Part shown: positions 15,316-23,559 of the stretch, piece after piece | Layout: each line of letters opens with the position of its first letter | How positions within the stretch are numbered: position 1 is the first letter of the stretch | Assembly (NCBI GenBank): GCA_905339235.1 | Contig: CAJPFG010000007.1 | Coordinates: 1-64,000, forward strand | Source of the DNA: Phycisphaerales bacterium | GTDB taxonomy: Bacteria > Planctomycetota > Phycisphaerae > Phycisphaerales > UBA1924 | Reading direction: 5' to 3' | Length of the DNA stretch: 64,000 bases | The notes under the pieces: model-generated | Databases searched by the model: none | Told to the model about the DNA's origin: nothing | What the model saw: only the letters and a program-made list of their open reading frames with translations | Translations under genes and position numbers: made by a program

Positions 15316-16386
15316 ATGAAACGGACCACGCTGCTCGCTGTGACGCTCGCGCTGTGCGCCGGGTCGGCCGCCTGGGCGCAGGACAAGGCACCGGCCACCG
15401 CGACGCCGGCCAAGGCCCAACCGGCAACGACGCTGAAGGTGGGCGATAAGGCTCCGGCGCTGGCCGTGACGAACTGGGTGAAGGGCGACGCGGTGACGGG
15501 CTTTGAGAAGGGCCGTCCGTACGTGGTGGAGTTCTGGGCGACGTGGTGCGGGCCGTGCATCGCGAGCATGCCGCACCTGAGCGAACTCCAGGCGGAGTAC
15601 AAGAGCAAGGGGCTGGTGATCGTCGGCGTCTCGACGAAGGACCCGAACAACTCGCTCGAGCAGGTGCAGACGATGGTGAAGGACAAGGGCGACGGCATGG
15701 GCTACACGGTGGCCTATGACGGGGACAAGGCCACGAACGAGGCGTACATGAAGGCCTCGGGGCAGCGCGGCATTCCGTGCTCGTTCGTCGTCGATAAGAC
15801 GGGCACGCTGGCGTATATCGGGCACCCGATGTTCCTGGACCCGGTGCTGGAGAAGGTCGTCGCGGGCACGTGGGACGTGAAGACGGACCCGAAGGCGATC
15901 GCGGATATTCAGGAGGAGTATTTCGGGGTGTACCGCTCGGAGTCGCCGGCGGACACGCTGAAGAAGATCGCGTCGATTGAGAGCAAGTACCCGAGCCTGG
16001 CGAAGGGGCTGATGACCTTCAAGTACAAGGCCCAGATGGAGTCGGGCGACACGGCCGGGGCCGCGGCGACGGGCAAGGTGGTGGTTGAGAACGCGATCAA
16101 GTCGAAGAACGCGATGGACCTGAACGAGATCGCGTGGGGCATCGTGGATCCCGAGGCCAACGTCAAGAATCCCGACCTGGACCTGGCGTTGAAGGCGGCG
16201 AACGCCGCGAACACGATCACCGGCGACAAGGACGCGGCGATCCTGGACACGCTGGCGCGGGTGTACTGGCTGAAGGGGGACAAGGCGAAGGCGATCGATC
16301 TGCAGACGAAGGCGGTTGCGAACGCCCAGGAAGGCATGAAGGCGGACCTGGAGAAGACGCTGAGCGAGTACAAGGGCGCGAAGTAA
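15316..16386 (+). CDS. Exported thioredoxin-like protein (TlpA/ResA type) with TPR-like C-terminus
   Basis: A 356-residue protein with a signal peptide ([21 protein letters not shown]), an Ala/Pro linker and a thioredoxin domain with the active site [16 protein letters not shown] (WCGPC). The cis-Pro segment is [13 protein letters not shown]. After about residue 190 a helical region follows ([34 protein letters not shown]), which looks like tetratricopeptide repeats. Likely a periplasmic thiol-disulfide oxidoreductase; the partner is unknown. The ATG at 15316 follows AAAGGAA. A strong terminator ends the transcript, so it is probably monocistronic. Confidence 0.88.
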   Translation: MKRTTLLAVTLALCAGSAAWAQDKAPATATPAKAQPATTLKVGDKAPALAVTNWVKGDAVTGFEKGRPYVVEFWATWCGPCIASMPHLSELQAEYKSKGLVIVGVSTKDPNNSLEQVQTMVKDKGDGMGYTVAYDGDKATNEAYMKASGQRGIPCSFVVDKTGTLAYIGHPMFLDPVLEKVVAGTWDVKTDPKAIADIQEEYFGVYRSESPADTLKKIASIESKYPSLAKGLMTFKYKAQMESGDTAGAAATGKVVVENAIKSKNAMDLNEIAWGIVDPEANVKNPDLDLALKAANAANTITGDKDAAILDTLARVYWLKGDKAKAIDLQTKAVANAQEGMKADLEKTLSEYKGAK

Positions 16387-16411
16387 GGCTGATTGCGGTT
16401 GATTTGGGTTG

Positions 16412-16440
16412 CGCCCCGGGCCGTCCCGGGGCGTTTTTTT
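16412..16440 (+). terminator. Rho-independent terminator of thioredoxin-like gene
   Basis: CGCCCCGGG pairs with CCCGGGGCG around a CCGT loop and is followed by seven T residues, 26 bases after the stop codon. Confidence 0.92.
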
Positions 16441-16555
16441 GTCGCTCAATACTGCACGCACGATTGCATTGACCTCTCCGCCTCGCCCGATATCATGGTG
16501 CGAGGCCGGGATCGTCTCGGCCATTCCGCACCCTGTGACCATTGAGGAGTTCAAC

Positions 16556-16606
16556 ATGCGTGCCTCGATGAACAACACAGCGCAGGGCTCGCCCGCCTCG
16601 GCCTGA
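16556..16606 (+). CDS. 16-codon leader ORF upstream of rbfA-like/rtcB
   Basis: An ATG preceded by GAGGAG at six bases opens a 16-residue frame (MRASMNNTAQGSPASA). It is the only recognisable feature in the 321-base gap 16387-16707 besides the terminator. It could be a translated leader peptide, or the start of a longer leader RNA for the RtcB operon. Evidence is limited to the well-placed ribosome-binding site. Confidence 0.3.
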   Translation: MRASMNNTAQGSPASA

Positions 16607-16707
16607 TCGGTCCGCGCGAGCCTCCACCCGAACCACTCGTGATTACACGACCACGCTGAATGTGCGTGAGGGCTTTCCCTACGTCCTTGCGCGCTCGGAA
16701 CCAATCC

Positions 16708-17121
16708 ATGAACCGCAAGCAAGAGCGGGAGGCGGCGTTGCGCGCGCTTCGCGCGAGCCCCTCCGACGAAGATGGACTCAATCCCAAGTTCGACCACCCC
16801 TCCGACTCTCGGCCGCCGGCCAGAAAGGACCTCCAACTCTGCAAACAGGCGTTTCTCGCCATTTCGGGCGAGCTCGCCACGCTCCGCTCCATCGCCGCGC
16901 TCGGCCTCGACGTGCTGTGCGTCGAACCGGAAGATGGTGCGCGCCGGCTTCGAGTGATTGTGCTTTACGACCGGCGGCGGTGCGTCGAGGCGGGCGCGCT
17001 CGAAGCGCTCTCATCCATTCGGGGCCGCCTTCGAACGGCCATCGCCTCCGCAATCACCCGCAAGCGAACGCCCGCACTTTCATTTGTCCTGATCCCGCGA
17101 GAGGCGGTGCAGGATGTCTGA
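16708..17121 (+). CDS. RbfA-like KH-fold protein encoded with RtcB
   Basis: A 137-residue protein whose last 100 residues follow the RbfA pattern: RKDLQLCKQAFLAISGELA, LDVLCVEPEDGARRLRVIVL, then RGRLRTAIASAITRKRTPAL and SFVLIP. RbfA is a 30S maturation factor binding helix 1 of 16S rRNA. The first 40 residues are charged and probably disordered. It overlaps rtcB by eight bases, so the two proteins are coupled in synthesis. The pairing suggests an RNA repair or rRNA-end role rather than the standard RbfA function; the usual rbfA neighbours (infB, truB) are absent. Confidence 0.7.
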   Translation: MNRKQEREAALRALRASPSDEDGLNPKFDHPSDSRPPARKDLQLCKQAFLAISGELATLRSIAALGLDVLCVEPEDGARRLRVIVLYDRRRCVEAGALEALSSIRGRLRTAIASAITRKRTPALSFVLIPREAVQDV

Positions 17122-18244
17122 TTGCCCCAAGGTACGCACGTGGCTGGCGGAGCGGCTTTCTCCCCAAGCCCTGCGTCAGGTTGAACAGGTGGCCCGCGCG
17201 CCGGATGTGAAACTCGTCGCCGTGATGCCCGACGCGCACGCCGGCGAGCACGTGTGCAACGGTTGCGTCGTTGCGACACGTCAGCTCGCATATCCGCACG
17301 CTGTCGGTGGTGACATTGGATGCGGTTTCACGGCCGCGCCCCTCGGAATCGACGCGGGCGAGGTTCAACACTCCGGCGGGCTGGAGCGAGTGCTCCGTGA
17401 CCTTGAGCGCGCGATCCCGATTCTGAAACACCCGTCGCGGGCGAGGCCTGCGCTGCCCGAGGCGCTTGAGCCATCCGCGCTCAGCGATTCCGCACTTTCG
17501 CGCGCGGCGATGCGAGAAGGCACTCTCCAACTCGCGACTCTCGGGCGAGGAAACCACTTCATCGAACTGCTTCACGACGACCGCGGCGAACTCTGGACCT
17601 TGGTCCACAGCGGCTCGCGCGCGATGGGACAGATCATCATCGCGCACCACCTCCGAAGGGCGCAAGCGGTTGCGCCCGGGCTGTCCGCGCTTGAAACCAA
17701 CGAAGATTCGGGCCGCGCCTACCTCGCCGACGTCGTCTGGGCCACCGCCTATGCCCGCGAGAACCGGGTGGCCATCCTGCGGGCGGTTGCGGGTGTGCTC
17801 GGCAACTTCGGCGCCGCGATGGCGGATTCCAGCATCCTCGACGCACCCCACAACACGCTCACGAGAGAAGTTTTCGACGGCGTCGAGTACTTCGTGCATC
17901 GGAAAGGAGCCAACACCGCGGCGCGGGGTTCGAACGTCATCGTGGCCGGGTCGTCCGGCACGTTCAGCGTTATCGGCGAGGGCCTTGGGTGCGAGGATTC
18001 GCTGCGATCCTGCAGCCATGGGGCCGGCCGACGGCTGTCCCGCACCCAAGCCGCGCAGGAGGTTTCGCCCCGAGAGCTCCACCGCGAGTTGCGGGGTCTT
18101 GTATGGAGCTCGCACCTGGCTTCGCGTCTGACAACCGAGGCCCCGTCGGCCTACCGCGACCTGCGTCTGGTGATGGAGGCCCAGCGTGACCTCGTGCGGA
18201 CTCGGCTGCGTCTGCGGCCGCTCCTGTCGTTTAAAGGAACTTAG
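17114..18244 (+). CDS. rtcB: RtcB-family RNA ligase
   Basis: A 376-residue RtcB that joins 2',3'-cyclic phosphate or 3'-phosphate RNA ends to 5'-OH ends using GTP and Mn2+. Metal-binding and catalytic residues are visible: the Asp in MPDAHAGEHVCNG, the Cys in AVGGDIGCGF, His in GRGNHFIELL and LVHSGSRAMG, and the guanylated His region SCSHGAGRRLSR. VHRKGANTAARG is the conserved GTP-binding segment. It is somewhat shorter than E. coli RtcB (408 residues), as in the RtcB2-like branch. It overlaps the RbfA-like gene upstream, and its stop codon shares four bases with the stop of the convergent methyltransferase. Confidence 0.93.
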   Translation: MSDCPKVRTWLAERLSPQALRQVEQVARAPDVKLVAVMPDAHAGEHVCNGCVVATRQLAYPHAVGGDIGCGFTAAPLGIDAGEVQHSGGLERVLRDLERAIPILKHPSRARPALPEALEPSALSDSALSRAAMREGTLQLATLGRGNHFIELLHDDRGELWTLVHSGSRAMGQIIIAHHLRRAQAVAPGLSALETNEDSGRAYLADVVWATAYARENRVAILRAVAGVLGNFGAAMADSSILDAPHNTLTREVFDGVEYFVHRKGANTAARGSNVIVAGSSGTFSVIGEGLGCEDSLRSCSHGAGRRLSRTQAAQEVSPRELHRELRGLVWSSHLASRLTTEAPSAYRDLRLVMEAQRDLVRTRLRLRPLLSFKGT

Positions 18245-19035
18245 TTCACCCTCCCCACCACGAGCACGATCCAGTCCCCGGCCAACTCGCCTGCGCCGAC
18301 CGGGACGGGCGTTTCTCCAGGGGCCAGGTTGACGTCCTTGAAGACGTCGACGGAGGCGAAGCCTGCTTCGAGCATGGCGTCGCGGAGTTCGGCGATGCTC
18401 CAGAGGCGCCAGCGGTAGACGAAGGCGCGGGGGAGTTCGTGGATGACTTCGCCGTCGATCTCGATGCGGAAGGAGATCGAGTTGGTGACCATCGCGGTGA
18501 TGGGGTCGGCCTGTTCGTGGAGCCAGGTGTAGCGGATCAGTTCGCGGGCGTGGGAGGGGTGCTTGCGCTCGATGCCGCCGATTTGGAAGGCGCCGGCGCC
18601 GCCGTAGGTGTCGCAGGCGAGGATGCCGCCGCCGAAGCCGTTTTGGCCGCGGGAGAGGCGGTCGCGGGAGGCGCGGAAGTAGTCGAGCAGGGCGGGGCGG
18701 GAATGGATGTAGCCGATGGAGAAGTTGCCGACGAAGACGGCGTCGGCGGGGTCGGTGGCGGGCTGGGTGAGGGCGTCGGCGTGGAGGAGTTGCAGGCGGG
18801 GCGCGACGGCGGGGTCGATGAGGGAGCGGGCCTTGGCGATGGTGTCGGCGTCGAGATCGACAGCGACGGCGCGGGTGTCCTGGCGCTCCTCGCACCAGCG
18901 GCGGGAGACGGCGGCGGTGCCGCAGAAGTCTTCGCGGAGGATGAGGGGCTCGTTGGCGTGGACGCCGCGGAGGAGGGCGACGACATGGCGCGCGGATTGG
19001 ACGCAGAGTTCGTAGCAGTCGAAGCGGTCGAGCAT
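18241..19035 (-). CDS. Class I SAM-dependent methyltransferase
   Basis: A 264-residue protein beginning MLDRFDCYELCVQSARH. The SAM-binding core is seen as LREDFCGTAAVSRRW (motif I, with Cys), AVAVDLDADTIAKA (acidic end of beta 2) and DAVFVGNFSIGYIHSRPALL. The LREDFCGTA form is known from a subgroup of uncharacterised bacterial methyltransferases. Upstream sequence in the same frame lacks similarity, so the ATG at 19035 is preferred. It is divergent from the toxin-antitoxin pair 46 bases away. Substrate unknown. Confidence 0.8.
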   Translation of the reverse strand: MLDRFDCYELCVQSARHVVALLRGVHANEPLILREDFCGTAAVSRRWCEERQDTRAVAVDLDADTIAKARSLIDPAVAPRLQLLHADALTQPATDPADAVFVGNFSIGYIHSRPALLDYFRASRDRLSRGQNGFGGGILACDTYGGAGAFQIGGIERKHPSHARELIRYTWLHEQADPITAMVTNSISFRIEIDGEVIHELPRAFVYRWRLWSIAELRDAMLEAGFASVDVFKDVNLAPGETPVPVGAGELAGDWIVLVVGRVN

Positions 19036-19080
19036 GATTCGGCGGATGTTCCTACCATTGGGTGCGTCAGGAATACCCAC

Positions 19081-19323
19081 ATGGTGTACTTCGGAAAAGT
19101 ACGAAATGGTCAGATCGAACTGGACCCTTCCACTCGGCTCCCCGAGGGAGCGACTGTACGCATAGAGCCGGTGGCGCGGGCCGACTCTAATGGTCATCCC
19201 GCCGTTGACACGGGCGACCCGATCTATCGGCTCGAGGAGTTGGCTACTGACTGGGGACCTCCCGACCTCTCCACGCAGCATGATCACTACGTCTATGGGA
19301 CTCCGAAGAGGAAGGACGCGTGA
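19081..19323 (+). CDS. Antitoxin of PIN-domain toxin pair
   Basis: An 80-residue protein: MVYFGKVRNGQIELDPSTR, then LPEGATVRIEPV, then an acidic, extended C-terminal half. The N-terminal beta structure (G-x-V-x-N-G-x-I-x-L) resembles AbrB/DUF104-like antitoxins that bind DNA, and the tail would wrap the toxin. Its stop overlaps the toxin's ATG by one base, the usual arrangement for type II pairs. Inference from context and pattern; no fold search was possible. Confidence 0.7.
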   Translation: MVYFGKVRNGQIELDPSTRLPEGATVRIEPVARADSNGHPAVDTGDPIYRLEELATDWGPPDLSTQHDHYVYGTPKRKDA

Positions 19324-19742
19324 TGCCTTCGCCGGTCGTCTTTCTGGATTCCTCAGGACTGCTCGGACTTCTCCATGATAAGGACGCCATGCACTCCGCG
19401 GCGAAGCGGGCAATGAAGGAATGCGCCGCGAGTCGAGCGACCTTTGTCACGAGCGAATGGGTGCTTTCGGAGTTTCTTGCCGGCGCATCTTCGCCTCATG
19501 TTCGCGAACGGGCTTGTGATGCCGTTCGGCGACTCAAAGACTCAGCGGCAGTGAGTGTGATACAGGCCGACCACGAGAGTTGGACTCGTGCCTTCGAGTT
19601 GTACGCCCAGCGGTTGGACAAAGGCTGGTCGCACGTGGACTGCACGTCCACCTTGGTCTGCCAATCGCGAGGAATCAGCGAAGTATTTTCGTCCGATCGC
19701 CACTTCGAGCAGGCTGGTTTTCGAATACTGCTCGCGCGATAA
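19323..19742 (+). CDS. PIN-domain toxin (VapC-like ribonuclease)
   Basis: A 139-residue PIN-domain protein. The four acidic metal-binding residues are visible: Asp in VVFLDSSGLLGLL, Glu in SEWVLSEFLAG, Asp in WSHVDCTSTLVC and Asp in EVFSSDRHFEQAGF. VapC-type toxins cleave tRNA or rRNA and are held inactive by the cognate antitoxin. The start overlaps the end of the antitoxin gene, so translation is coupled. Confidence 0.85.
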   Translation: MPSPVVFLDSSGLLGLLHDKDAMHSAAKRAMKECAASRATFVTSEWVLSEFLAGASSPHVRERACDAVRRLKDSAAVSVIQADHESWTRAFELYAQRLDKGWSHVDCTSTLVCQSRGISEVFSSDRHFEQAGFRILLAR

Positions 19743-19758
19743 CCGCATCCTGGTCGCC

Positions 19759-20814
19759 CTATCCGACCTTTCGCAACTTCGTTACCCTGCCCACTTCGAC
19801 CCACTCCACAACGAAGATGTTGCCGTCGTGGTCGAAGCAGGCGCTGTGCGGGGCGATGAACTTGCCGGGGATGAACTGGTCGCGGGGCTTGTCGCGGAGG
19901 CCGAAGTTCTCGCCGTCGCCGAGGTGGACGACGAGTTTGTCATCGGCGTCGAGGAGCGTGACGCGGGCTTCGAGGTCGGGGACGAGGAGGAGTTGGCCGC
20001 GCTGGTCGAAGTGGCAGGGCGAGCGCATCTCGGCGGTGACGAAGGCGAGGTGGCGGCCGTCGAGGGAGAAGTACTGGAGGCGGCGGTTGGAGCGGTCGGC
20101 GACGACGAGGCGCGGCTCGGGGGCGCGGGTGTCGAGGAAGATGCCGTGGGGGCAGGCGACCTGGCCGCGTTCCTTGCCGGGGCCGCCGAAGGAGCCGAGG
20201 TAGTTGGCCTTGGCGTCGTAGTGATGGATCCAGTTTTTGCCGTAGCCGTCGGAGATGAAGAGGTGGCCGGCGAGCGCGGCCCAGGATGCGCCGGCGGGTG
20301 GGTTGCTGGGGACGATCGCGATGTTGGTGGGCTTGTACTCGGCCTGCGCGTTGTAGAGGCCGCTTTCCATGGGGCAGGTGCGGCGCCAGACTTCCTTGCC
20401 GTCGAGATCGGACTTGACGACGACGCCTCGGTTGCAATCGGCGAGGTGGAGGTACTCGGTGTTGCCTTCCTGGCTGAGGAGCAGGCCGTGGGCGCCGCCG
20501 CGGAACTCGGAGCCCCAGGAACTGATGAACTTGCCGTCGGGGTCGAAGATGCAGACGCAGTCGGCGGAGGAACTGGAGGCGTGGACGGTGTGCTTGACGA
20601 TGAGGCGGCCGTCGCGGGTGACGCAGACGCCGTGGGTGTTGCCGAAGGCGATGTTGGATGGGGCTTTCGCCCAGTCGTGGATGCACTCGTAGGTGTGCTC
20701 GCCGGAACCGACGACGGGGTTACCGGTGCGCCACTTGGCGCTGGCGAGGACGGTCGGGGCGGCGAGGAGTCCGGCGGAGGCGCCGAGGAAGGCGCGGCGG
20801 GAGATGGTTTCCAT
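19759..20814 (-). CDS. Tat-exported six-bladed beta-propeller (NHL-type) protein
   Basis: A 351-residue protein. The N-terminus METISRRAFLGASAGLLAAP is a twin-arginine signal, so it is probably exported folded. Beta-propeller repeats follow: HGVCVTRDGRLIV, VCIFDPDGKFISSWG, HLADCNRGVVVKSDLDGKEV, CPHGIFLDT, LVVADRSNRRLQYFSLDGRH, HSACFDHDGNIFVVEW. The NHL pattern is shared with peptidyl-alpha-hydroxyglycine lyase-like proteins of planctomycetes, but catalytic residues cannot be assigned. The ATG at 20814 is chosen for the Tat signal. It lies 40 bases after a second propeller protein on the same strand, suggesting co-expression. Confidence 0.8.
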   Translation of the reverse strand: METISRRAFLGASAGLLAAPTVLASAKWRTGNPVVGSGEHTYECIHDWAKAPSNIAFGNTHGVCVTRDGRLIVKHTVHASSSSADCVCIFDPDGKFISSWGSEFRGGAHGLLLSQEGNTEYLHLADCNRGVVVKSDLDGKEVWRRTCPMESGLYNAQAEYKPTNIAIVPSNPPAGASWAALAGHLFISDGYGKNWIHHYDAKANYLGSFGGPGKERGQVACPHGIFLDTRAPEPRLVVADRSNRRLQYFSLDGRHLAFVTAEMRSPCHFDQRGQLLLVPDLEARVTLLDADDKLVVHLGDGENFGLRDKPRDQFIPGKFIAPHSACFDHDGNIFVVEWVEVGRVTKLRKVG

Positions 20815-20854
20815 GGCACCAAGATACCGCGCGGACGGGTGTGGTGCGAGGGGA

Positions 20855-23425
20855 TCAGTCGTCGTCATCTTCATCATCGATGCCGGCTTCGTCGAAGCGC
20901 AGGCCGAGGGCCTTGAGGCCCTTGCCGTGGGCTCCCGCGAGGTCGGCGGGGTAGGGGGCGTCGATGCCCCTGGCGGCGTGCCAGAGGATGCGGTTGAGGG
21001 TGTCTTCGTCGCACCGGTCGGGCTTGTCGAGCGCGAGGTGCTCGCTGATCTCGGCGAGTTCGCGCTCGAGGGGGGCGAGGCCGGCCTTCTTGGGGTTCAT
21101 TTCGCAGAGGGGGACGGTGTTGGGCACGGCGGCGAAGGGTGTGAAGTCGGGTGTTTCGACGAAGCAGGTCTTCATGACCGGGGCGAGGGCGTACATCTGG
21201 TTCATGGGCGTGATGCCGAGGATGCGCTCGATGGTGTGGATGACGGAGGACTGGTTGTAGAACTCGCTGACGACTGCGCCCGCGCGGCGGGAGTATGGGC
21301 TGATCACGAGGCAGACGGAGCGGTGGCCGTCCACGTGGTCGAAGCCGTCCTGGGGATCGTCTTCGTTGACGAAGATGGCCATCTTGTTCCAGAACCGGGA
21401 CTGGCTGAGGCCCTCGACGATGCGGCCGAGCGCGAGGTCGTTGTCGGCGACCATGGACCTGGGGGTAGGTTTGTTCTCGTCGGTGCCGGAGGTGTGGTCG
21501 TTGGGGAGGTAGATCACGACGAGATTCGGGAAGGAACCCTTCTTCTCGAACTCGGCGAGTTCCTTGAGGAAGAGGTCGGCGCGGCAGACGTCGGGGATGT
21601 CGAGGTTCCAGCCGGGATACTCGGGGTTGGTGTAGCGGGCGAGGTTTTCGACGCCGTTCTTGCGGGTGATCTTCACCTTGCCGGCCTTGTCCAGCCAATC
21701 CTGGTAGACGGCCTGGTACGGGGCGCTCACGGTAACTTCGTCGAACTCGCCGTAGTTGCGGAAGGTGAGACCCGCGGCCAGCACGTGATCCCAGATGAAG
21801 CCGCTGGAGGAGTAGGTGAGCGGATCGTCGCCGTGGGTGTAACTGCGGGTGAAGCCGCCGAAGGATCGCTCGAGGTAGGGCGTGACGTTGCCCTCGGTGG
21901 CCCAGGAGTGGCCGTCGGCGGAGAGGACACCGTTGCAGTAGTAGTTGTCGAGGAGGACGAACTGGTCGGCGAGGGCGTGGATGTTGGGGGTGATCTCGCG
22001 GCCGTAGATGCAGAGTTTGGGGTGGCCGTTGCCGCGGCCGATGGCGCCGAAGACCTGGTCGTAGGTGCGGTTCTCTTTGATGATGTAGACGCAGTGCTCG
22101 ATGAGGCTGGGCTCGCCGGCCCTGGCAGGGACGGGGACGGGCTTGACGCCTTTTCCCTTCTCGGCGCGGTCCATGGCCTTGAGGGACTGGGGGACCATGG
22201 CGTCTTCGCGGACCTGGGCGGACATGGTCGCGAGTGCGGCGGAGTCGGGGACGTCGAAGATCTGGAGGGTGCCGCGGTGGCCGTGGCTGTTGTAGCCGAG
22301 GCGGTTGCCGCGCGGGGAGCGGGAGCCGACTCCCTTGATGTTGGCGACGTAGACGTGGTTCTCGCGGACGACGAGGTTGCCGGGGTACCAGCCCGTGGGC
22401 ACGAATCCCCTGACGGACCCGCCCGCATCTTTGTCCAGCCCGACCACGCAGACCGCGTTGTTTCCCGCGAGCGAGACGTACAGCGTCTGATCATCGGGCG
22501 AGAGCGCCAGGCCGTTGGGCATGCTGCCGAAGGCCAGGGCGTAATCGGGGCGGACGTGGATGGTGGCCGCGACCGTGCCGGCGCGGGCGTCGATGATGCT
22601 GACCGTGTCGTCGTTGGCGTTCGCGACGAAGACGCGCGAGCCGTCGCGGGTGATCGCCAGTCCGGAGGCGGACCTGCCGGTTTCGATGAACGCGACCTGC
22701 TTGCCCTCGGCGAGGTCAACGACCGAGACGCCGCCGCTGGTGGCGATTCCGCGTTTGTCGATGACGGCGGGAGTGCCGGCGCTGGTGGCCGTCTTTTCGC
22801 CCGGCGCGGCGGGCCGGCCGCCCCAGTTGGAGACGTAGGCCCGTGCGCTGTCGGGCGAAACCAGCACCGCGAAGGGCGCGACGCCCACCGCGATCTCTCG
22901 CAGCACGCGGCCGGAGGCGAGTTCGACCTCGGCGAGGGTGTTGTTGACCGAGAGGCAGACCAGGGCTCGTTGGCCATCGGGCGTGACGACGACCCCGCAC
23001 GGGAACGACTTGCCTTTTCCGCCCGGTCCGTGCAGTTTGTGCTTTCGGACGAGCGACAGCGTGCCGCCGGGTTCGCGGGAGAGTTCGGCCAACTCGTCGT
23101 CGGCGGTGGTGGAGAGGACGCGCGTGCCGTCGGGCGTGACGCAGAGGCCAACCATGGAAGCGCCCTCGACCTTCAACTCCTGCAGGATTCTCCACTCGCC
23201 GGTATCGACGGTGATGAGGCCGCGGTTGTCTTTGGCGTACAGGTGCTTGCCGTCGGGAGAGAGCGCGAGATCGACGGGGCGGCCGGGGAACTCGAGGGAT
23301 CGGCCGGCGGGGCGGATCAGTTGGGAGGTTGAGACGATTACGCCGCCGTCGTCGCGCGGGCCGACGACCTGAGCCGCGCAGGCGGCGCTCGCGGCCGCGA
23401 CTATCAGCACCCGGATGAGATTCAT
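20855..23425 (-). CDS. Exported YVTN beta-propeller plus phosphoesterase protein
   Basis: An 856-residue protein with signal peptide MNLIRVLIVAAASAACA. Residues about 40-400 form a seven-bladed YVTN-type propeller (VDLALSPDGKHLYA, VVVTPDGQRALVCLS, LAITRDGSRVFVANANDDT, LALSPDDQTLYVSLAGNNAV). From about residue 450 a phosphoesterase family domain follows: HCVYIIKENRTYDQVFGAIG (metal-binding Glu-Asn-Arg-Thr), LDNYYCNGVLSADGHSW, VIYLPNDHTSGT and FVNEDDPQDGFDHVDGHRS. The extreme C-terminus is acidic (DDEDDDD). It probably hydrolyses phosphate esters at the cell surface. The ATG at 23425 starts the signal peptide. Confidence 0.87.
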   Translation of the reverse strand: MNLIRVLIVAAASAACAAQVVGPRDDGGVIVSTSQLIRPAGRSLEFPGRPVDLALSPDGKHLYAKDNRGLITVDTGEWRILQELKVEGASMVGLCVTPDGTRVLSTTADDELAELSREPGGTLSLVRKHKLHGPGGKGKSFPCGVVVTPDGQRALVCLSVNNTLAEVELASGRVLREIAVGVAPFAVLVSPDSARAYVSNWGGRPAAPGEKTATSAGTPAVIDKRGIATSGGVSVVDLAEGKQVAFIETGRSASGLAITRDGSRVFVANANDDTVSIIDARAGTVAATIHVRPDYALAFGSMPNGLALSPDDQTLYVSLAGNNAVCVVGLDKDAGGSVRGFVPTGWYPGNLVVRENHVYVANIKGVGSRSPRGNRLGYNSHGHRGTLQIFDVPDSAALATMSAQVREDAMVPQSLKAMDRAEKGKGVKPVPVPARAGEPSLIEHCVYIIKENRTYDQVFGAIGRGNGHPKLCIYGREITPNIHALADQFVLLDNYYCNGVLSADGHSWATEGNVTPYLERSFGGFTRSYTHGDDPLTYSSSGFIWDHVLAAGLTFRNYGEFDEVTVSAPYQAVYQDWLDKAGKVKITRKNGVENLARYTNPEYPGWNLDIPDVCRADLFLKELAEFEKKGSFPNLVVIYLPNDHTSGTDENKPTPRSMVADNDLALGRIVEGLSQSRFWNKMAIFVNEDDPQDGFDHVDGHRSVCLVISPYSRRAGAVVSEFYNQSSVIHTIERILGITPMNQMYALAPVMKTCFVETPDFTPFAAVPNTVPLCEMNPKKAGLAPLERELAEISEHLALDKPDRCDEDTLNRILWHAARGIDAPYPADLAGAHGKGLKALGLRFDEAGIDDEDDDD

Positions 23426-23559
23426 CGTCGATCCTCCGGCGCTCCGTGCGCCACTTCCGAACTGTCGGCGACACACAGATCCGTGTGCCACCGCCGTGAA
23501 CTTGACACGCCGTCGTCGGCGCCGGAGCATGGGCACACGATTCCCCGGGGAGGCATTCC

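Noticed and set aside
18439..19323. Plus-strand frame reading into the PIN-toxin antitoxin gene
   Set aside because: Only the last 80 residues look like a protein; the preceding part is antisense to the methyltransferase, so the antitoxin starts at the ATG at 19081.
20693..23332. Long plus-strand open frame opposite the phosphoesterase
   Set aside because: Composition (Val/Gly/Asp/Glu-rich with no hydrophobic periodicity) is that of an antisense shadow of a G+C-rich gene; the minus-strand gene has clear signal peptide and catalytic motifs.
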